From NCBI RefSeq assembly GCF_002162135.1, contig NZ_CP021382.1:1426001-1490000 (forward strand): a stretch of DNA of 64,000 bases, written 5' to 3'. Positions 30,438-38,696 of this stretch are shown piece by piece (position 1 is the stretch's first letter; every line of letters begins with the position of its first letter). The translations under genes were made by a program, and so were the position numbers. This DNA is from Cellvibrio sp. PSBB006 (GTDB lineage: Bacteria > Pseudomonadota > Gammaproteobacteria > Pseudomonadales > Cellvibrionaceae). The notes beneath the pieces are model-generated. The model worked only from the letters and a program-made list of their open reading frames with translations. It made no database searches and had not been told where the DNA came from.

Positions 30438-31004
30438 TTACAAAATGCACGATTGGAAAAAATCGTTAACTTGCTTGTATGCATCTGCATGGCTGATCGT
30501 GTAACGATCTCGCACAAGTGCTTTCAGCGTATATGCCTGACCGCCTGACTTCACCAGCTCTTCCTCCGTTAACTTGCTCCACTTCCTTCGTGCGGCATTA
30601 ATATTCTGCATCCACTGCCGATCAGATTCTTCCCTGGCAAGTGCACTTTTTTCCTTTTGAAATCCTTCTTGTTGCACTGCTCCACAAGCTTGAGCTGCCC
30701 CCTGAGGTTGTCCTTGTTGACTGTGCTGCCCTGGTAACGGATGTTTTTCTTCACCCGCGATATCATCCGAAGTTACATACAAGGATCGCTGCATGTTTCG
30801 CTGTTGTTGTATCTGTTGTTTTTGTTGCTGCACTATCTGGCCAGGTGTTTCTTGCGGGCCAAGCGCTTCTTGGTCCTTACGCGAGAGCTCAGATACCCCA
30901 ACCGTTGGGGCTGCAATAGGTTGGTTTGGGGTAAAAAAATCCGGGGTTCGTTTGGGAGAGTCCGACATCTTCTTTTTGTCGTTGTATTCATAATGCTGAT
31001 TCAT
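30438..31004 (-). CDS. CsbD-like stress protein with a Gln-rich N-terminal extension
   Basis: 188 residues from the ATG at 31004, which has SD GGAGG five bases upstream; a Met four codons earlier has none. Residues about 140-186 (WSKLTEEELVKSGGQAYTLK and RYTISHADAYKQVNDFF) resemble the C-terminal half of CsbD proteins. The first 110 residues are disordered and very Gln-rich (VQQQKQQIQQQR). CsbD proteins are small general-stress proteins of unknown action; the long extension is unusual. No signal peptide. Confidence 0.65.
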   Translation of the reverse strand: MNQHYEYNDKKKMSDSPKRTPDFFTPNQPIAAPTVGVSELSRKDQEALGPQETPGQIVQQQKQQIQQQRNMQRSLYVTSDDIAGEEKHPLPGQHSQQGQPQGAAQACGAVQQEGFQKEKSALAREESDRQWMQNINAARRKWSKLTEEELVKSGGQAYTLKALVRDRYTISHADAYKQVNDFFQSCIL

Positions 31005-31520
31005 AAAAACCTCCATATAAACTCCAGGATCTATAAGCTTACAGATTGGCGGAATTTATTAAGATGACACTATCAGTAAAATAATACAAAAGTCGGTGCG
31101 CTATCCCGCTTATTATTGTTAAAGGTCAATTTTTGTACGAGGAAGCTGGCTCACAGATCACAACAGAACCCTCCTATTGCATTTTCTACATAACGAATAT
31201 CTGGCAAGGGTCAACACTGCTCCTGCCCTGCACTTTGCTCTGGCGAGTGAATTAATGAGACCTTGAATGGTCTATTTCCCCGTTACATTGATCAAAAACC
31301 CTACTACAGCTCAGATATTGACCTTTTTAAGGATTAACCTAGCAGAATAGGGTTGCTAGCCTGCTTAAGTCCAAGTGAGCTATAGTAAGGACTGCCTTGG
31401 CAACGACATCCAGCTGTTCCGAAATGCGTCCGATGCGAGTAAATAATCGATATTGTGGGATACGATCCGGGTGAACATTTATCGACGCTACCCGGCATGC
31501 CCAACCATGAGATCCTGTCT
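31005..31520. other. 516-bp intergenic region between the CsbD-like gene and prc
   Basis: Divergent spacer with no convincing ORF. It must hold promoters for both genes. A weak -35-like TTGACC at 31316-31321 on the plus strand could belong to prc. No clear operator, repeat or RNA was recognised. Confidence 0.3.
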
Positions 31521-33638
31521 ATGTACACCGCTTTTACAAGAAATATCGTTAAACCTTTCCTGTTAACCCTGCTTTTAGCAACCTATGGCGTAAATACCCT
31601 GGCCTTACCGGCCCTGAAACAAACGCCTGAACAGGAAAAAGCGGCAATTGAAGTTGTCACCCAACTACATAAAAAACATTACCGCGATCAGGAATTGGAT
31701 GATGCACTTTCCGCGCGCTTTCTCGACGATTATTTAAAAGCACTCGATCCCGCCAAGAATTATTTTCTGCAAGGCGACATTGATGAGTTTGAAAAAAACC
31801 GCAAGAAATTCGACGATTATTTGAAGAAGGGCGACCTCAGCCAAGGCTTTGCTATTTTTAACCGATACAACGAGCGGGTAGAAAAGCGCCTGGATGCCAT
31901 ACTCGCACAGTTGGCTGACGAAACGGTAAAGTATAATTTTGAAGTGGAAGAATCTATTTCCACAGATTGGGAAAATGCCCAATGGCCCGCCAACCAAAAA
32001 GAAGCCGATGCCTTATGGCAGAAACGCATCAAATTTAATCTGCTCAACCTGATGCTGACAGGTAAAACAATTGAAGAAAGTAAAACCACACTTGAAAAAC
32101 GTTTTAAAAATCAATTGCGCCGGGTAAAGCAACAGGATTCAGAAGAAGTCTTCAGCGTAATGATGAACTCGCTGACCATGCTTTACGATCCGCACACCAA
32201 TTATCTGTCCCCGCGCAATGCAGAAAATTTTAATATCAATATGGCTCTGTCACTGGAAGGCATTGGCGCCGTGCTGCAAAGTGAAGATGAATATACCAAG
32301 GTCATGCGCCTGGTACCGGCAGGTCCGGCGGCGAAGCAAGGTGAATTAAAACCGGCAGACCGTATTGTCGCGATTGGTCAAGGCACAGAAGGCGAGATGG
32401 TTGATGTAGTCGGTTGGCGTCTTGATGAAGTGGTCGATCTGATTCGCGGAAAAAAAGACACCATAGTGCGCCTGGAAGTCTTGCCGGCTAAAGCCAGCCC
32501 CGGCAACAGTAAAGTTATCAGTATCAAACGCGAGAAGGTCAAACTGGAAGAACAGGCCGCGAAGAAACATATCTTCAATGTCGGCGAAGGCGAACATATT
32601 TTTAAAGTTGGCGTTATCGACATACCTACTTTTTATATGGACTTCGAAGCCTACCGTAATCGCGATCCAAACTACAAAAGCACCACCCGTGACGTGTTTA
32701 ATTTACTGGGCGAACTCAGCGAAGAAAATGTTGACGGTGTGATTATTGACCTGCGCGAAAACGGCGGTGGTTCATTACAGGAAGCGGCGGCGTTGACAGA
32801 TTTGTTTGTCGATCCGGGCCCCGTGGTGCAGATTCGCCAAAGTAATGAAGTTATTTCACGCAGCTACCGCTCCTATTCACCGGCAGTGTATCGCGGTCCG
32901 GTGGTGATTCTTGTTGATCGCCTCAGTGCGTCAGCATCCGAAATTTTTGCGGGCGCTATTCAGGATTACAGCCGTGGCATTATTATCGGTACCCAATCCT
33001 TCGGTAAGGGCACTGTACAGTCTATGTTGCCATTGAAACATGGCGACCTGAAAATTACTGAATCGAAGTTTTACCGAATTTCCGGTGATAGTACACAACA
33101 CCGTGGCGTAGTACCGGATATTGAATTGCCGACGTTGATCGACACCGAAGAAGTGGGCGAAAGCAGTTATGACAACGCCCTGCCTTGGGATCGTATTCAT
33201 GCTGTGAAACATGATAAATATTTTGATATACCCGCACTCTTGCCTGCCATCAATCAACGTCATGAAGCGCGGATAAAAACTGATCCTGATTTTGTTTTCC
33301 TGCGCGAACAGCGTGCCATGGCAGATGAAAACAATGAGAAAAAAGCTGTTTCATTACGCAAAACCACCCGCGAACTGGAACAAAAGCAGATGGAACAACG
33401 TATCCTGGTAATGGAGAATCGTCGACGCAAAGCAAAAGGGCTGGAGCCCTACGCGTCCTATGAGGACATTAAAGATACCGATGCCGCTGTTGGCGAAGAC
33501 GGCGAGGAGATCATCAGCGCCGAGCCGGAGAAGATTGATCCTGCCAATGATCCCTTCCTGAATGAAGCAGGACAAGTGCTGGCAGACTTTATCCTCGAAT
33601 TGCAAAAAAATGAAAAAACCCGACTGGCAAATTTTTAA
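31521..33638 (+). CDS. prc: Carboxy-terminal (tail-specific) processing protease
   Basis: 705 residues from the ATG at 31521 (MYTAFTRNIVKPFLLTLLLA), where the signal peptide begins; the in-frame extension to 31455 is not needed. Family S41A. It has an N-terminal helical domain, a PDZ domain (about 225-315), and a catalytic domain with Ser471 in SASASEIF and Lys496 in FGKGTVQ, 25 residues apart as in E. coli Prc. A DUF3340-type C-terminal region follows (about 560-700). A periplasmic Ser/Lys endoprotease that degrades proteins with apolar C-termini and trims FtsI and lipoproteins. Confidence 0.95.
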   Translation: MYTAFTRNIVKPFLLTLLLATYGVNTLALPALKQTPEQEKAAIEVVTQLHKKHYRDQELDDALSARFLDDYLKALDPAKNYFLQGDIDEFEKNRKKFDDYLKKGDLSQGFAIFNRYNERVEKRLDAILAQLADETVKYNFEVEESISTDWENAQWPANQKEADALWQKRIKFNLLNLMLTGKTIEESKTTLEKRFKNQLRRVKQQDSEEVFSVMMNSLTMLYDPHTNYLSPRNAENFNINMALSLEGIGAVLQSEDEYTKVMRLVPAGPAAKQGELKPADRIVAIGQGTEGEMVDVVGWRLDEVVDLIRGKKDTIVRLEVLPAKASPGNSKVISIKREKVKLEEQAAKKHIFNVGEGEHIFKVGVIDIPTFYMDFEAYRNRDPNYKSTTRDVFNLLGELSEENVDGVIIDLRENGGGSLQEAAALTDLFVDPGPVVQIRQSNEVISRSYRSYSPAVYRGPVVILVDRLSASASEIFAGAIQDYSRGIIIGTQSFGKGTVQSMLPLKHGDLKITESKFYRISGDSTQHRGVVPDIELPTLIDTEEVGESSYDNALPWDRIHAVKHDKYFDIPALLPAINQRHEARIKTDPDFVFLREQRAMADENNEKKAVSLRKTTRELEQKQMEQRILVMENRRRKAKGLEPYASYEDIKDTDAAVGEDGEEIISAEPEKIDPANDPFLNEAGQVLADFILELQKNEKTRLANF

Positions 33639-33658
33639 TTCTCACAACCATTCACCTG

Positions 33659-33682
33659 AACCCGGATAGCGATATCCGGGTT
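33659..33682 (+). terminator. Rho-independent terminator of prc
   Basis: Stem AACCCGGATA/TATCCGGGTT with GCGA loop, then a T run; 20 bases after the prc stop. Confidence 0.88.
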
Positions 33683-33717
33683 TTTACTTTTTAACCTGCT
33701 GATTAATCTTAACCACT

Positions 33718-34530
33718 ATGAAAGTCGTTTCATTTAATATCAACAGTATTCGTTCACGCCCACACCAACTGAAAGCCGTCGTTGATAAATACGCGCCGGA
33801 TTTTATTGGCCTGCAAGAAACCAAGGTCAACGACCCGGATTTTCCCCTGGCAGATATTGAAGCTTTGGGTTACCACGTGGCCTACCATGGACAAAAAACT
33901 CACTATGGCGTTGCGCTATTATCCAAACACCCTTTCCTGAGCGTGATTAAAGGCTTTCCGGAAGACGGCGAGGACGCGCAACGGCGTTTTATCGGCGGTA
34001 CTTTTGCATCGCCCCTGGGTGGTGAAATTACCATATTAAATGGTTATTTTCCCCAAGGCGAAAGCCGCGACCATCCGATCAAGTTTCCCGCCAAGCAAAA
34101 ATATTATGCAGACCTGTTTGCTTACCTCAACAGCGCACATAAACCGGACAATCAGATTCTGCTCATGGGCGATATGAATATCTCCCATCAGGATTGCGAT
34201 ATCGGCATCGGTGAAGAAAATCGCAAACGCTGGTTGCGCACCGGCAAGTGCAGTTTCTTACCGGAGGAGCGTGAGTGGCTGGCACAATTGATGAGTTGGG
34301 GTTTGAAAGATACGTTCCGTGAGTTAATGCCGGATGATAACAGTCTGTTCAGCTGGTTTGATTACCGCAGTCGCGGTTTCGAAGATAACCCGCGCCGTGG
34401 ATTGCGTATTGATTTGATTCTGGCTTCGCATAATCTTCAGGAGCGTTGTATGGAAGCCGGTATTGATTATGAAATTCGCAGTATGGAACGACCTTCCGAT
34501 CACTGTCCGATTTGGGCCAGGTTTCAATAA
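33718..34530 (+). CDS. xthA: Exodeoxyribonuclease III
   Basis: 270 residues, the XthA length. Motifs of the exonuclease-endonuclease-phosphatase fold are in order: [41 protein letters not shown] and the C-terminal SDHCPI with the catalytic His. It is the main AP endonuclease and 3'-repair phosphatase/exonuclease in base-excision repair. It stands alone, convergent with the large ThuA-type gene; the repeat-like element at 34566-34740 lies between their ends. Confidence 0.96.
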   Translation: MKVVSFNINSIRSRPHQLKAVVDKYAPDFIGLQETKVNDPDFPLADIEALGYHVAYHGQKTHYGVALLSKHPFLSVIKGFPEDGEDAQRRFIGGTFASPLGGEITILNGYFPQGESRDHPIKFPAKQKYYADLFAYLNSAHKPDNQILLMGDMNISHQDCDIGIGEENRKRWLRTGKCSFLPEEREWLAQLMSWGLKDTFRELMPDDNSLFSWFDYRSRGFEDNPRRGLRIDLILASHNLQERCMEAGIDYEIRSMERPSDHCPIWARFQ

Positions 34531-34565
34531 GAGCTGATCAACTGGTTTATGAACTTCGTAGTTCG

Positions 34566-34740
34566 TTTGTCATTAGGGCCTCTGTTTCGAAAACGCATAA
34601 CAAATTGGCAGGAAGCCAATTTGCACAGCGAAGCTGCCCGTGTAGGGTGAGCCACAAGGATGTGGCGAATGAATCTTCCCTGTAGCTCCCTCAAGTCATC
34701 CATGACTTGAGGGTTTCGAAACAGAGGCCCTAACGCCAAA
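34566..34740. repeat. Multi-hairpin element with long terminal inverted repeats (MITE-like or structured RNA)
   Basis: The outer inverted repeats contain a perfect 20-base arm (TTAGGGCCTCTGTTTCGAAA at 34573-34592 and its complement at 34714-34733) and extend to 27 bases with two mismatches. Inside are three hairpins: CAAATTGGC/GCCAATTTG (34601-34623), GCCACA/TGTGGC (34651-34666) and CCCTCAAGTCA/TGACTTGAGGG (34688-34713), the last abutting the outer stem. The whole would fold as a cloverleaf. It has no ORF and sits between two convergent genes, a typical place for non-autonomous repeats. Confidence 0.7.
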
Positions 34741-34799
34741 CTTGCATCGTGCAAACATCACCTATCTATATTCCACAATAACAAGCGCAATATTTTTTG

Positions 34800-37700
34800 T
34801 TATTGATAAAACGAAATATCCAGTAAATGTAATTCACTGTTGGCTTTATCAACCGCACGCACAGCCAAATACAGTTTATGCCGACCAACACTTTCCGTCA
34901 TTTTTAACACATCTCTGCCATAGGTATCGATCGTCGTTTCCGTGCCCACACCGGCAGCGACAACACGTCCGTCTGGCTGATCTATACGCAGTTCATAAGC
35001 CCACTTGGTGGGATTTTTGGTAATCCAGCGGCCGAGCTGGATGGACTTGACACTGCGCAAATCAAATTCACCCAAGGGAGCAACACGCCAAGTGTCACTG
35101 CCTGCGTCGGTTGTGAGGGTATTCAGTTGATAATAACTACCCAGTTTGAAATCATCCGGCGCGGTGGTTTTGGTAAACAAATCCGGCAGCAGGAAGCGCG
35201 GGACGATAAGGCGCAGGGTTTTATTTACCGTGATGGGACCAATGACATCACCGCCCTTGTCCGTATAAGACGCCGACAAGGTATATGCCTGACGGAACAT
35301 CGCCCTTTCTTCGCCACTCAAGTCAGTGGTCCGGTTAAATATATCTTGCGTCAATTTGTGATCGCGTAACGCGAGTTTGCCTGACAACGGCAAACTGTCC
35401 TGAGCCGACTGTGCGTGAGACAGTACATAGGTCGCCAAGGCCGTGCGATCTTCTTCATTTAAATGAGCAAACGATGGCATGGCGGTTTCACCCCAGGCGC
35501 CTGCACCGCCGTCAGCAATTTTCTTGACCAGATACGCCAACCCTTCAGGATCATCCTGATAACGTTTTGCCACGGAGGTAAATGACGGACCAACGGAAGG
35601 CGCATCAATCTGATGACAAGCTGTACAGGCATTGGCTTCAACCAGATCTTTGCCGACTACGTTGGCACTGGCAGTTTGATGCCCCGCCGCGGCAGCCTGC
35701 TCTTCCATGCCGCCAAAATTAAGTTGCACCATCGCATGACTGGCATCACCCTCTTTCGCCGTTATCTTGCCGTCCTCTTTATCGGTAATGTCTATTTGGT
35801 AGCCAATGGAACGGGTACCGGGCCAATAGAAAGATGTGTTGCCATCTAACTGGATATTAATCTCAGCCGGCGCATTCCCCACGTCAACCTGAGCCTCGGC
35901 GGTCGAGCTGCTGCCGTAAGAATCTGTTGCAGTCAATTTCACCAGGTAACTGCCCGCATCAGTGAAATTCAGCGAGACAGTTTCACCATCACCCAGCGCT
36001 TGTTGCGTCGCAGAATTACCCACCATCTCTGATGTCCAGTTGAAGCTGAGTGTATCGCCATCCAGATCCACACTCTCGGCCGCTGAGGCGGTTGCCGCCA
36101 GCGGAGTTGCGCCTTGTGCAACATCGAGCGTTATAACCGGGCTCGGTGGACGATTGCCGGGACCGACATACTCAATGCGCGCCAAACCGGAATCAGGATT
36201 TCCGGTAAACCAGGCCGTGCCGTACTCCAGCACATACAAACTGCCATCCGGTGCGAAGCGTGCAGCAATCGGCAGGGTGTAGCTGATTTGCGGTGCAAAG
36301 GGCTCAATCTTTTCAATACGCCCGACCTCATCGAAGCTGACGACCTTCACCCAATTGCGCATGAAATCCAGGATAAATAATTTGTTATCGTAATATTCAG
36401 GATAGCGGTGTGTACCCGCTGGATAATCTTTGGAACGATAAACATCGGCGACCAGCGCCGTGCGACCACCGCTGCCAACCTCAGGAAAGGTTTCAGAATT
36501 AGTGTAGGGATACCAGATCAATGCCGGTTGAGCGGGCGGTAATTGTTTGGCACCGGTATTGCGCGGAGAGTTATTGATCGGCGCCAGCGGATTAAACAGC
36601 CGGCCGGTGGATTTCTCTGTGGCATAGTCGTACTCAAGGTACGGCTGGTTGTTACCAATGATCAACGGCCAACCAAAATTTCCCGCCTCGGTTACGCGAT
36701 TAACCTCGTCATAGGCTCGGGTGCCCTGCTTTTCTGAAGGCAAACTTGCATCCGGCCCCACATCACCGAAATAAAGTGTTTCGGTATCCTTATCAAAGGT
36801 CACGGTGAAAGGATTGCGCGCACCCATCACATAAATTTCCGGGCGGCCTTCCTTGCCGTCGGCAAATAAATTGCCGGCGGGGATTTTATAGCTGCCATCA
36901 TCCTGGGGAATAATGCGTAAAATTTTGCCGCGCAAATCCTGAGTATTACCAGCACCGCGCAACGCGTCAAAGTGCTTGCGGTCTTCGCGCATATCGATGG
37001 GTGCATAACCATTTTGTTCATGGGGATTGGTGTTGTCGCCCGTCGAGAAAAAGACTTCACCGTTGTTACCGAAGGCGATATCGCCGCCGGTGTGACAACA
37101 GGTTTCATCAATCTGATATTCAAGCAGCAATTGCTCTGACGCCGCGTTGATCTGACTATCCTGCCACTTAAAGCGAGCCAGTCGCTGCCAATAGCTGCCG
37201 TCTTCCTTACGCGCGTTGTAGCCCACGTAAATCCAGGAGGATTGTGCGACATCCGGTGGAATACCCACACCGATCAAGCCCCATTCCATATAGCCGTGAT
37301 AAGCAACGTCTATTTTTCCGGCATCGCGGGTCTCACCGGTTTTATAATCCACTAATTTGAAGCTACCGGGACGCTCGGCAATCAAGGCATCACCATTGGC
37401 GAAAAAATCAAAGCCCATCGGCTCGTTAAGACTTTGCACGAGGGTTTTCTTGATAAAGCGATTGTGTTCCGGACGTGCGCGGCTGTAATCCAGTGTGGGT
37501 TTTCCGCCCACGGCATATTTCAAGCCGCCAAGCAGATGTTCAAGAAAACGTGAATTGGAAAAGACTTCTGTAGTGTGTCCCATACCGGTATAAAACGATC
37601 GCCCACCGTCGTAATCGTGATACCAGGCAATGGGATGGTATTCGCCATGCAAGCCGCCGATGTACGTACTTTCATCCAACATCAGCAAATCTTTTTTCAA

Positions 37701-38318
37701 TGGATAGAGATCGCGATAATCGTACCACTCATCAACCATGCTAAAGGTTTCTGGCAGCGCCTCTGTAGCGGGATGTTGGTGCGCGGTGACATTTAATTGG
37801 GCGCGCTGGACATTGCTCGGATTGCCCGGATGGCTCCTGAACACAGCACCGACCAGATTGCGATACCAATGCCAGTCACCTTCCCACTCGGTATCTGCCG
37901 CCGCGTGAATACCGACAAAGCCGCCGCCTGCCTGTATAAAACGCTCCATCGCCATTTCCTGATCTTCGTTCAACACATCCAACGTGGTGTTCAGAAAAAC
38001 CAGAGCGTTATAGGTCGATAATTCCGCATCGTTAAACAGGCTTGAATCTTCTGTCGCCACCACGGTAAAACCATGATCTGTTCCCAGCTTTTCCAGAGCC
38101 GCAATGCCCGCTGGAATGGAGTCGTGGCGCCAACCGCTGGTTTTGGAGAACACCAGTACCCGCGCACCTGTAATATCCTGTGTAAAGGCTGCGTCTTTGG
38201 TTTTGGTATCCGTTACGGATTGCTGATCTTTATCAGCCTTGCCACAGGAAACCAAAAGCGAACACGCTATAACACTTGTGGCGAGAAAAGCCGTAACTTT
38301 TTTTGCGAGGCTATACAT
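34800..38318 (-). CDS. ThuA / sugar-dehydrogenase-like / PKD / cytochrome c lipoprotein
   Basis: 1172 residues. Lipobox LLVSC (Cys25). Domains: ThuA-like (about 50-270, GRSFYTGMGHTTEVF); six-bladed glucose/sorbosone dehydrogenase-like propeller (about 285-705, with TCCHTGGDIAFGNNGEVFFS and GARNPFTVTFDKDTE); PKD (about 715-805); cytochrome c (heme motif Cys898-Cys901-His902, likely axial Met947); C-terminal region about 1010-1172. This suggests a PQQ-dependent extracytoplasmic sugar or polyol oxidase that passes electrons to its own heme. The fusion family is known in Bacteroidetes and Cellvibrio-like bacteria, substrate unknown. It is a single-gene unit. Confidence 0.85.
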   Translation of the reverse strand: MYSLAKKVTAFLATSVIACSLLVSCGKADKDQQSVTDTKTKDAAFTQDITGARVLVFSKTSGWRHDSIPAGIAALEKLGTDHGFTVVATEDSSLFNDAELSTYNALVFLNTTLDVLNEDQEMAMERFIQAGGGFVGIHAAADTEWEGDWHWYRNLVGAVFRSHPGNPSNVQRAQLNVTAHQHPATEALPETFSMVDEWYDYRDLYPLKKDLLMLDESTYIGGLHGEYHPIAWYHDYDGGRSFYTGMGHTTEVFSNSRFLEHLLGGLKYAVGGKPTLDYSRARPEHNRFIKKTLVQSLNEPMGFDFFANGDALIAERPGSFKLVDYKTGETRDAGKIDVAYHGYMEWGLIGVGIPPDVAQSSWIYVGYNARKEDGSYWQRLARFKWQDSQINAASEQLLLEYQIDETCCHTGGDIAFGNNGEVFFSTGDNTNPHEQNGYAPIDMREDRKHFDALRGAGNTQDLRGKILRIIPQDDGSYKIPAGNLFADGKEGRPEIYVMGARNPFTVTFDKDTETLYFGDVGPDASLPSEKQGTRAYDEVNRVTEAGNFGWPLIIGNNQPYLEYDYATEKSTGRLFNPLAPINNSPRNTGAKQLPPAQPALIWYPYTNSETFPEVGSGGRTALVADVYRSKDYPAGTHRYPEYYDNKLFILDFMRNWVKVVSFDEVGRIEKIEPFAPQISYTLPIAARFAPDGSLYVLEYGTAWFTGNPDSGLARIEYVGPGNRPPSPVITLDVAQGATPLAATASAAESVDLDGDTLSFNWTSEMVGNSATQQALGDGETVSLNFTDAGSYLVKLTATDSYGSSSTAEAQVDVGNAPAEINIQLDGNTSFYWPGTRSIGYQIDITDKEDGKITAKEGDASHAMVQLNFGGMEEQAAAAGHQTASANVVGKDLVEANACTACHQIDAPSVGPSFTSVAKRYQDDPEGLAYLVKKIADGGAGAWGETAMPSFAHLNEEDRTALATYVLSHAQSAQDSLPLSGKLALRDHKLTQDIFNRTTDLSGEERAMFRQAYTLSASYTDKGGDVIGPITVNKTLRLIVPRFLLPDLFTKTTAPDDFKLGSYYQLNTLTTDAGSDTWRVAPLGEFDLRSVKSIQLGRWITKNPTKWAYELRIDQPDGRVVAAGVGTETTIDTYGRDVLKMTESVGRHKLYLAVRAVDKANSELHLLDISFYQ

Positions 38319-38696
38319 GGGGGCACCTATATCATGATCATGGAAGTACTTGATGGCGTACCAGTCATGGGGTTGTGTTTTATGCTTCTTATAAATTTAT
38401 TGCTGAATGCCAGCATCACTGCATTGCGCGAACGGCGGAACTCACCGTCATGGATTTTTATTACGTAAAAAGAACCAGAGCAATTCAGGATATGGGCCGG
38501 AGTGTAGCAGCGGCCCTGAGCAAACGCATCTCGATTTACATATATAAACAAAGACTATAAGACAGGAAAAATCAACTATTGATCAAAGAAAACCCGAGCC
38601 GGCATTGATGCTGCCGGCAACAGAAGAGCAATTTTCACAGGTGAATTTACGTGCAAAGATCAGTTGAGGATGTGGCACAACAATGTCAGTAGCCGA
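38319..38696. other. 378-bp intergenic region upstream of the ThuA-type gene
   Basis: It holds the terminator of the histidine kinase at its right end (38585-38618) and, on the minus strand, the promoter and leader of the ThuA-type gene (SD-like TAGGTG). No gene or repeat is recognised; short ORFs here show no family features. Confidence 0.4.
38585..38618 (-). terminator. Terminator of the hybrid histidine kinase gene
   Basis: On the minus strand the stem GCCGGCA/TGCCGGC (38598-38618) with a GCATCAA loop is followed by TCGGGTTTTCTTT. Confidence 0.7.

Noticed and set aside
38327..38551. 74-codon minus-strand frame between the ThuA-type gene and the histidine kinase
   Set aside because: No family resemblance and no ribosome site; it overlaps the likely promoter region.
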